Made by a program: the position numbers and the translations under genes. The notes under the pieces are model-generated. The model ran no database searches, was not told the origin of the DNA, and was given only the letters and a program-made list of their open reading frames with translations. Source: Ypsolopha sequella (taxonomy: Eukaryota; Arthropoda; Insecta; Lepidoptera; Ypsolophidae). From it: DNA of 64,000 bases. The stretch covers positions 6,237,977 to 6,301,976 of the forward strand of contig OW203989.1 in the NCBI GenBank assembly GCA_934047225.1, in the 5' to 3' direction. This document shows positions 56,425-64,000 of this stretch, piece after piece. The stretch's first letter is position 1, and each line of letters opens with the position of its first letter.

Positions 56425-57193
56425 AACGCTGGCACGAGTCCTGCGCGGGAGAGCGGTTGGAGGTGGTCTGCTTCATCAGATGCAAGTACCTGAGTGTATC
56501 GGAGCACGTGAAGTAAGCGGCCAGGATGCTCATCAGCCGCCAGGCACGCTGGCACGAGTCCTGCGCAGGAGAGCGGTTGGAGGTGGTCTGCTTCATCAGA
56601 TGGAAGTACCTGAGTGTATCGGAGCACGTGAAGTAAGCGGCCAGGATGCTCATCAGCCGCCAGGCACGCTGGCACGAGTCCTGCGCGGGAGAGCGGTTGG
56701 AGGTGGTCTGCTTCATCAGATGGAAGTACCTGAGTGTATCGGAGCACGTGAAGTAAGCGGCCAGGATGCTCATCAGCCGCCAGGCATGCTGGCACGAGTC
56801 CTGCGCGGGAGAGCGGTTGGATGTGAAGTACCTGAGTGTATCGGAGCACGTGAAGTAAGCGGCCAGGATGCCCATCAGCCGCCAGGCACGCTGGCACGAG
56901 TCTTGCGCGGGAGAGCGGTTGGAGGTGGTCTGCTCCATCAGATGGAAGTACCTGAGTGTATCGGAGCACGTGAAGTAAGCGGCCAGGATGCTCATCAGCC
57001 GCCAGGCACGCTGGCACGAGTCCTGCGCGGGAGAGCGGTTGGAGGTGGTCTGCTTCATCAGATGAAAGTACCTGAGTGTATCGGAGCACGTGAAGTAAGC
57101 GGCCAGAATGCTCATCAGCCGCCAGGCACGCTGGCACGAGTCCTGCGCGGGAGAGCGGTTGGAGGTGGTCTGCTTCATCAGCTGACAGTACAC
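56425..57193 (-). repeat. In-frame tandem array of a MyTH4 exon segment (mostly 120-bp units)
   Basis: Seven copies of the 3' part of exon 57072-57226 plus about 10 nt of intron. The unit starts CTGATGAAGCAGACC, ends ...ACACTCAGGTACTTTCAT, and repeats every 120 bp. One unit (about 56785-56886) is 102 bp because of an 18-bp deletion, and the lowest-coordinate copy is partial. Six copies keep the GTACTT donor, but only the first has the real acceptor. The - strand stays open through all units (frame 57193 to 56372). Differences between units are few, so the expansion is recent or homogenised. Confidence 0.93.
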
Positions 57194-57226
57194 TTCGTCG
57201 CGGAGTTCGGGGACAGAGTGGCAGTG
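57072..57226 (-). CDS. MyTH4-FERM myosin exon (MyTH4 core), source of the tandem array
   Basis: The acceptor is CGTTCCAG (exon starts 57226) and the donor CTCAG/GTACTT (exon ends 57072). It is 155 nt, phase 0 to phase 2. It encodes HCHSVPELRDEVYCQLMKQT, then SCQRAWRLMSILAAYFTCSDTLR. ELRDEVYCQLMKQT is the signature helix of MyTH4 domains, which bind microtubules or partner proteins in the myosin tail. Directly downstream are six further copies of everything after the QL codons. The end assigned here is the first donor; any later donor is equally in phase. Confidence 0.9.
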
Positions 57227-58098
57227 CTGGAACGGAAAGAAATCTAGCTTTTCTCTTCGGTTGTGGAAATTTAAATGGCTTTTTAGGTTTCCGTAAAAAA
57301 AAGAGCGAAAACTGGTTTCAAAACTTCGAACCGAAGTAAAGTAAATTCCAAAATTGACAATAATATTTTTTCCGAAAGCCTATATTCTAATCCAAATTAA
57401 GTTCCGTCTACCTGTGAAACCAACGTGAAAATCCATTCAGTAGTTTCAGAGAACAAACAGACAGACAGACAGACAGACAAAAAAATATTCTAAAAATCGC
57501 TGATTTATGTCACCCCCTTTCTATTTTTATTACTTTTTTCAATGTACAGACACACCGGGTTCTACTCCTTTATTATATGTTATACTGATTTATTTTCTTG
57601 AAAAAGAAAAATAAGTTACAGTAGTCTCCATACAAAAATCAAGACACAATAGGCCATTATGTGGGCATACTAACAGTATACTGTGCAGCTTATTAAGAGA
57701 AAGTTAGTTCTGGGTTGCCAGTACAGTTTAATAACCTTCGTGACCTCAACAGCAGTAACCAAATTATTGATGGATCATCCATCACGTCTGTCATAACAAT
57801 GATGCAATTCGGCCAAACACTGATGGAGTCGTGACCGTGAAATATCATAGAATCGTGACCGAGACCGACTCAGTATGGCAACCTAAATAGAAAGAGCGAA
57901 GTTGAGTATTAGATCATTCGCGGATGTTTTTTTACACTTGGAGACCAGATATTGCCTAACATCAACATCTATCGCCATCGCCCCCAAAGGCATCGTGATT
58001 GGATAGAATTGACATCACACATCATTTTTAGCCAATCACGATATCCTTGAAAACGAAAGCGATAGCTATATATATCAAAGTTGGACAATAAGGGAGCT
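57227..58098. other. Myosin intron sequence
   Basis: Part of the intron between exons 60238-60496 and 57072-57226. It contains a (CAGA)n tract at about 57460-57478 next to AACCAACGTGAAAATCCATTCAGTAGTTTCAGAG, a common retroposon-like end. No other exon seen. Confidence 0.4.
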
Positions 58099-58262
58099 GC
58101 GGGTCTACCGCGTAATTCTGATTTGTATCAACTTCAAGCAAATGCATGCGAAATTCAACGCGTGCAAAAGAGATGGTATGTTAGGCGGGCGTCGTCGCAC
58201 GCACGACAAATTTCAATCTCAAGTTGATGTTGATGAAAATCAGAATTACGCGGTAGACCCGC
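58099..58262. mobile_element. MITE, GGGTCTACCGCGTAATTCT family, copy 2
   Basis: Inverted ends are GCGGGTCTACCGCGTAATTCTGATTT and AAATCAGAATTACGCGGTAGACCCGC. Opposite orientation to 50979-51141. Confidence 0.82.
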
Positions 58263-58312
58263 TGGATGACCAATGAAGAATTACAAAGAAAGATGGAGTA
58301 TCTGGCGTAGCA

Positions 58313-59857
58313 TACAGGGCGTCCCACGGCTATGCCACATCGAGGGAAAGTATCTTAAATATTGTAGATGGAACATTTTACTGAAAGAAGACATTATTTT
58401 AATTTAAAAAACAATTTAAATGCATTCATAGATTTTTTTAATTTGTTACATGGTTGAACCGGGAATTGAACCCGTTACATGAGTCCTTAGGTATGTCAGA
58501 AAAAATGTTGAGTCTTTCCCAAGGCTTGGTGAGCAACATTGTAAGGAAACCAGAAATAAGCATAAACTGGCTTTTCCAAAAATCAGACTCGCCAAAGTGA
58601 GTACCTCTTTCGTAGGACATGGTATAAGATTTTACAATAAACTTCCAAAAGAGGTCCTTACTTTGTCAGAGAATAAGTTTAAATAATATATTAAGCAGGG
58701 CCTACTGAAAAAGGCATATAATAAATAATAAATAAATATAGGCATAAAATAAATGAAAAATTGGATGATGGTGAAGCATGGTGTTACGGTGATAGGTTAT
58801 AATTTAATTGATTAGTATAATTACCTAACTTGTGATTCCTCTAAAGAGTTAACATTAATTAATTACGGACTGTAAAAGGAAATAGACTATATGAGACAGG
58901 TAGGCAAATATATACATTGATCCACGATACTGATCACTTACCAAGCCACCAGTATGAATTTGGACGATGATCAAAAAGTCACCTTGTATATGTTTTTCTT
59001 TTTTTCATTAACCTGAATTCCTGCTGTCTTATGTTTTCTTATCCCTTGGTTAAAGTAGATATGTCATATATTGTATAGTATAAGTTTTATGTTGAAAAAA
59101 AAAAGACATGATCTTGCTAAGTTTCTTGCCCGTTCTTCTTAGCAAGACTAATCGAATGGGCGGAGGTAGGCATGTATTTATATATGTTACCTTATTAGTA
59201 TGTAGTATATAGGATGGGATTTGGTCGGACGCCTAGATTCGTGCTGGGGGCTCGGTTGGTGATCATTGAACCTTGTTCCTGGTCCCTGGCCGGGTCTCCG
59301 GTATGGGTTCGGGCGGTTGATTGGATTTCACCGTGTATAATATATATTTTATCTATAATTTTAATCGTATATATATTGAGCTACATAAATTAAATAAACC
59401 TTTAATTACTATATATATTAATTACTTTAATTACTATATTCTAGTTCATGTACATTTATTATTTTATTGCATATATTTTTTTTATAAGATTAAATTTTGA
59501 CTTGTGAAACGTGTATTTTATATACCTACTTTGCAAAATAAACTATTTGAATTTGAGCAAAATAATTACCCTGTAGCTTTATCATACCGATCGAAAGGCT
59601 TCATCAAAAGGATTATTTTTTGCTAAATAGCATAGTGTCAGAAATAAAATGAAGACCATGAATTTTAACATTTTTAATACAAAATTAATCAATATTTCTC
59701 GTGTTGCGGGTTCGATTCTCGGTTCAACCATGTAATTATTTAAAAAGCAGTTTAAATTGTTTTTAAATTAAAATAATGTCTTCTTTCAGTAAAATGTTCC
59801 ATCTACAATATTTAAGGTACTTTCCCTCGATGTGGCATAGCCATGGGACGCCCTGTA
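58313..59857. mobile_element. 1.5 kb element with ~160-bp terminal inverted repeats
   Basis: The left end is TACAGGGCGTCCCACGGCTATGCCACATCGAGGGAAAGTATCTTAAATATTGTAGATGGAACATTTTACTGAAAGAAGAC. The right end is its reverse complement (59770-59857), and pairing continues to the GGTTGAACCGGGAATTGAACCCG / CGGGTTCGATTCTCGGTTCAACC segments. TA at both ends fits a TA-target element. The interior has no transposase and carries half a copy of the 23931 MITE at 58919-58990. Confidence 0.72.
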
Positions 59858-60237
59858 TACTTCTGAGCGGTTATAGCCAAAGGTACAGTAAGAAGAACCT
59901 TTAAAGGAAAACAGTCTTTCAGATAGATGAGTCCGACAATGTACAGGCACCCGCTGTTCTAGCTCGCTATTTGCAAACAATTTTAATGGCTACGACGCCG
60001 CTATAAGGATTAGCAATAGGTAGCCTGTCGTGCTGGCGTCCTACAGGAAATCTACTTAAAAATTTGGTCTAATTTACATACGTTTTTATGTGTGACGTCA
60101 TCGTCGCTGCGATTTCCTTTTATATTTTTTTGGAAGTACAAAAGTGCCCGGCCGGCAAGTTTAAAGCCCAGCAGTTCTTCAGACCGAAGCTTTGCTTTCC
60201 ATATTCTGACGTAACTCGATGGCTGAATAGAACTTAC

Positions 60238-60496
60238 CATCAGAACAGTATAAACACATTTAACTTCAGTCAGGTCCTGATGCACGGCTCGCTCGGGCGG
60301 CGGCAGGTCGCCGCAGTACGCCCTCACGCAGGTGAAGCACTCGAGGGCGGGCGGCGCCAGGGCGGGCGGGAGACGCAGCAGCGGCGCCCGCAGCGGCGAC
60401 GCCTGCCACTTCACCACGTCCGTCTGAGCCTTCCACGTCCATTCGTTGCGTTTCGCTTTGCTCTTGAGGGACGAGTCTGCTTTTAGGATTTCTAGT
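60238..60496 (-). CDS. MyTH4-FERM myosin exon (MyTH4 N-terminal half), most 5' exon seen
   Basis: The acceptor is CTTTACAG (exon starts 60496) and the donor ATG/GTAAGTTC. It is 259 nt, accepting phase 2 and ending in phase 0. It encodes LEILKADSSLKSKAKR, VVKWQASPLRAPLLRLP, ALECFTCVRAYCGD and VKCVYTVLM. Pro-Leu..PLL followed by A..CF..IR.Y.GD is the start of a MyTH4 domain, and VYTVLM/HCHSVPELRDEVYC joins correctly to the next exon. Together the eight exons encode about 520 residues: one MyTH4 plus one FERM, the distal tail of a class XV-like (Drosophila Myo10A/Sisyphus type) or class VII myosin. The motor head and IQ region must lie beyond the window. Confidence 0.88.
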
Positions 60497-62238
60497 CTGT
60501 AAAGGGAGAAATGTAAGTTAATTTTTTGTGGAAACATTACAAAATCCCTGTGCAAAGTTAGAAGTTTGCAAGGCGCGTTTTAATATAACCATTTATTGAA
60601 GAAATATGTATAAATGCTTTTAATTCTCACTATAGCTAAAACAACAGATCGCAGTCCAGATCGTGGTTCGAATCAATCTTACAGATTTAAGCGCAAACGA
60701 CGTAAGTATGACTCTACTAATGAATGAGGAAGAAGCAAAAAAGGTCAGTGTTTGCCTACTCCTCTGAAAGATAGGCGTGCTTGTATCCTATTTCTGTTAA
60801 AACTGAGGGTCGCCTCGCTCCGTTCCGCTTCGCTGGGCTCCCCAAATTTATTCACATGTAAACTAGACAAGCTCCACCTCGCTTCGCTCGTCGTCGCACC
60901 TATTTTTGACCTTTATACTTTACGATCTGCTACCGGCACTTACGTGGTGCCTTAGTTAGATAAAAGTTTTAGTTCAATGAGGGGTTTTCAAAGTCAAATT
61001 AAAAAAGAAAAAGTAGTACCGAACGACTCAATAGATGGCGCAGCCTGTACTAAAAGTGTCAAAAAATGTCTTCCTGGCAACACTGGATTCTTTTGATTTT
61101 GACACTTCTTCTTTGCTTCTTTCTTTTTTATGATCAATCCATGCCTCAAATGTATTATTGCTATGATCCATTGTTCTTTCCGTAATTAGTTGTACTGTGT
61201 GTTCCTATATTTTTACAACTAGCTACAACGCATGGGCTGACCATGTTGAAAGTTGAATGAAATACCAAGCTATTAACGTAAGTAATATAGATAGAAAACA
61301 AAACAATATAAACACAACAAAATAGGAATGTCTTTGTGAAGGGTTTTGTTGGATTTAACGATTGAATTGACAATTTTTATCTTGCTGCCCACAGATTAAA
61401 AAATAATCTTTGCTTTTTGACACTTGAAAGCAGGGTAACGCCATCTGTGTTCACCTCTGAAAGCTTGATCAAGGTCAGTCTGGAAAACCGCTCATTATTC
61501 ATATATGAGTACAATCAACATTAATTGTTTATCAAAAGGTATTCGTTTTCCGAAAACCAAACAATTTAGAATAATGACATCTGTGAGTCGAAAAAACAAA
61601 TTGAGTTGTGTTAAGAAATAATATTTACGACTTTATCTAAATGAACGTTATTTATAGCCAGCTTAACCTACTCTCTGAAGTGTAATATTATACTGTACTG
61701 TATTCGAAATATGGTCATCCAAGAGAAATATGATGAAGTTGTAAGCGGTTTTATATAACTGCTTCCCAAGTTCTGTTTTTTAGTTCTGATTTAATTTAAT
61801 AATTATAAACGCAAAAAATAACAGTTTAAAGTATTTTCGAGATATATTTCGGCCAAGTCGAATGAGTGAAAGATTTGAATACAGAATGACATAAAATAAA
61901 AAAAATATATATATTACTTTATGACTGATTAAATTAGCGTAACCTACTTTTGAAGAAAAATAGTAAAAATAAAAAATATCAAAAGACATTCTGTCTGTAT
62001 AGAAAATTCATCTATGCACCCTTATTTCAAGTCTAATGTTCCAAATATTATAATAGTTTTGTTGTTGGGATGAAAACTTATTCGATAGCTAGTTTTACAC
62101 TCTGGCAAGTTGTGTTAATGGTCTCAACAGACACCGGGTCTACTCGGAGTGTAGTGATGTGTTTTTTAGGTAGTACCACATAAACTAAAAAGTAAGTATC
62201 AACATTGTTTTATTTATCGAATTGAATGAAGCTTGAGG
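60497..62238. other. Myosin intron or upstream DNA; one dispersed repeat
   Basis: No further myosin exon recognised. Contains the third copy of the GGTCGCCTCGCTCCG repeat at about 60793-60935 and otherwise AT-rich DNA. Confidence 0.4.
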
Positions 62239-62445
62239 ATAAAACATGATTATTGCAAAACGGCTTACCTCAATAAGTATTTTTGATCGGGATAGCCGAC
62301 CAGTTTCAACAGATTCAGACTGCCTTCTTTTGGACGCGTCTTTACTCGCCCAGAAAAAGGCAGTCTGAATCTGCTAAAACTGGTCGGCTATCCCGATCAA
62401 AAATACTTATTGAGGTGAGCCGTTTTGCAATAATCATTGTTTTAT
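62239..62445. mobile_element. Near-perfect 207-bp palindrome (foldback MITE)
   Basis: Arms of about 85 bp (ATTATTGCAAAACGGCT.ACCTCAATAAGTATTTTTGATCGGGATAGCCGACCAGTTT..CAGATTCAGACTGCCTT) pair with about four mismatches around a ~30-nt loop (CTTTTGGACGCGTC...). Very little divergence between the arms suggests a young insertion. Confidence 0.85.
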
Positions 62446-62624
62446 TTCTTTTTAATCACTATAACATCTTAGACAGTTTCACTAGCTGTCTATTCTTAAT
62501 AGGATCGTGATCGAGATCAGAGGTGAGCTTACGAATGGAGCCTAGAATATGCAGATTGTTAATTTGGTCCACAATTTGCGTCACATTAATAGTTTTAATC
62601 ATAATTACATAAAACACAGTTAAA

Positions 62625-62779
62625 AACATTTTTGCGAGGTATATTTCAGATATAGTCACAATGAAGTAAAAAGGAAAATTTTAATTTAAAAAGTAAAAGA
62701 TAAAGGATATTTTCCTTTTTACTTCATTGTGACTGATGCCGGGCCCGAATGGCTCGAAATATATCTCACAAAAATGTTA
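62625..62779. repeat. Inverted repeat around GAGATATATTTC
   Basis: AGTCACAATGAAGTAAAAAGGAAAAT pairs with ATTTTCCTTTTTACTTCATTGTGACT. The outer ACATTTTTGCGAGGTATATTTC pairs with GAAATATATCTCACAAAAATGT. A related end (GAAATATATCGAGCAAAAATATTA) occurs at about 33582. Confidence 0.65.
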
Positions 62780-62780
62780 T

Positions 62781-63204
62781 TTAAGGGGCTATACCGTGAA
62801 AACTGACACTTTTTGAAGTTATTTATCTGCTCTTTTAATGAAGTTCCAAGTAAAATAAATTAGTATAACAATTTTGGGACCTTTTACTAGATTTTGGTCT
62901 ATCAGAAACGCGATAGGAGGAATTTCATTCGATAGAAATAATTATTGAAATCAGGTCTAAATTTACACTTTTTTTGATATTCTGACAAATTAGGATAGCA
63001 TACAGACTTGAAAAATATTTATTTAGATGGGTTTTAACAACACCTAAATTACTGGTTATGGAATTTTTTGTAGCTATTTTAGTTAATTTTGCATTAATTT
63101 AAAACCGACTTTTTGACCATTTTCCCCGATTCCGTCCCTTTCGCACTGCGGGTCTTTCTGCCTGGAGTAACGGGGACCTTTGCTAGCGCGGTATATCACC
63201 TTAA
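62781..63204 (+). mobile_element. TTAA-flanked MITE family C, copy 4 (divergent)
   Basis: TTAAGGGGCTATACCGTG at the left and CGCGGTATATCACCTTAA at the right. Here the ends are better inverted repeats than in copies 1-3. The interior shares ATTCGATAGAAATAATTATTGAAAT.AGGTCT and CTTTCGCACTGCGGGTCTTTCTGCCTGGAGTAACGGGGAC. Confidence 0.7.
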
Positions 63205-63544
63205 CTGTCTTTTATGTAATTATAATCAAATTTATTGGAAAGGGCGTTACTTTGCGGACGTCCATCATGAATTTTGCAAAAATTTGCTGTCGAGCGTTCG
63301 GGCGGACTACACATCCCGAGGATGCCTCGTTTAGAGGCGAAACACGTGTCGATAAGTTTTCTTGCTTGTTATTTAAGATTGCTTTATTTTGTGCTCGTAC
63401 TGCTTGCTTTGATTGTGCATGTTTTATGCGGGAGGGCGGGCGGTGCTTGAGTCTGCATTTTGAATAGAATGGTAAGAGTGTTTAGCGGAATATTGCAAAT
63501 TATTAATATATCCACAAATAATGACAAGAGTCAGTATTTAATAT

Positions 63545-63740
63545 TTATTATAGCACACCGTGCGTAAAATGACCACTTTACGAACGCTGCGCGTGCGTAA
63601 AGTCGGCATTTTCCGCACTTGTACTATAAAAAATTATACGAAACTCGTGCGAGAAACTTTTTCTCGACTCGTGTGATTGCAGCACTCGCCTTCGGCTCGT
63701 GCCGCAAACTCACACTCGTCAGAAAACGTTTCATCGCTCT
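63545..63740. repeat. Palindrome-rich GTGCGTAAA/CTCGTG repeat
   Basis: GTGCGTAAAATGACCACTTTACGAACGCTGCGCGTGCGTAAAG followed by CTCGTGCGAG, CTCGCCTTCGGCTCGTGC and CACACTCGTC clusters. Probably a transposon relic. No ORF. Confidence 0.4.
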
Positions 63741-64000
63741 CGTATCGTAATGTACTATTTACATTAATAGTAGTAAGTATACATGACGCTTGGTAAGATA
63801 ATTTCAGTTATACATTCGGTCTAGACATCTGCATTTGGAAACTAGTTGATCCAGTTCTAATGCTACACATGTTGCCAAGCGGCAAATTAAATGTTATAAA
63901 ATTTAATGTTGGTAGCAGTGTCTCCAACTTCTTTTATCAAAATTACGGTGTTGCCAGTCCGAAATTACGGCAGATGACAGAAAAATACAGTAAACAAATT

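Noticed and set aside
56425..57193. Regularly spaced repeats resembling a CRISPR array
   Set aside because: The units are contiguous 120-bp tandem copies of a myosin exon with no unique spacers, in an animal genome.
56306..57247. 313-codon + strand ORF and a second 260-codon - strand ORF through the tandem array
   Set aside because: Both are shadow frames of the MyTH4 exon array. Only the - strand frame starting at 57226 reads MyTH4 motifs and fits the splice phases.
58438..58490. tRNA gene suggested by GGGAATTGAACCCG
   Set aside because: Only a T-arm-like piece is present, part of the inverted termini of the 58313-59857 element. No cloverleaf can be drawn.
60088..60486. 132-codon + strand ORF at the most 5' myosin exon
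   Set aside because: Antisense shadow of the MyTH4 exon 60238-60496.

Overview
The window is eukaryotic and almost certainly lepidopteran (moth or butterfly). It is AT-rich and gene-poor, with long introns, GT-AG exons and a dense load of transposons. Two repeats that I recognise as common in Lepidoptera are present: one opening ACTAGCTTTTGCCCGCGGCTTCGCCC near 35.6 kb and one opening CCGGCCAAGTGCGAGTCAGACTCG near 18.2 kb. No rRNA genes, CRISPR arrays or bacterial features are present.

Host genes. (1) On the + strand, exons at 3413-3532 and 4110-5119 are the 3' end of a multi-pass membrane protein with a long hydrophilic tail. (2) On the - strand, eight exons between 60496 and 48098 encode the last ~520 residues of an unconventional MyTH4-FERM myosin, most likely class XV. 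All splice phases agree and the exons form one open frame ending in a stop. Its 5' part lies beyond the right edge. (3) One further possible terminal exon (46259-46400, - strand) is coding-like but not identified.

Mobile elements, left to right. A 1.65-2.0 kb GC-rich inverted-repeat element and several short palindromic elements lie upstream of the membrane-protein exons. An 11.2 kb Ty3/gypsy LTR retrotransposon (5613-16854, - strand) has exceptionally long ~3 kb LTRs that look identical, but it has lost the reverse transcriptase core. A 5'-truncated CR1/Jockey-like LINE (20277-21700) is inserted into an older MITE. A Tc1-like transposon (24203-25963) has a TA duplication and a broken transposase. 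A P-element-superfamily element (29872-31192) has an 8-bp target duplication and THAP remnants. An R1/LOA-like LINE fragment (about 36.03-38.34 kb, - strand) sits in a tandem-repeat-rich lepidopteran repeat. A 2.8 kb hAT element (40840-43637) has a perfect 8-bp target duplication and one frameshift. Many MITE families occur in two to five copies each.

The most unusual locus is in the myosin gene. The 3' part of the central MyTH4 exon plus about 10 nt of its intron has been amplified into a tandem array (56425-57193) of mostly 120-bp units. The whole array stays in frame and carries six copies of the 5' splice site. Each alternative donor would add 34-40 residues per unit without breaking the frame.
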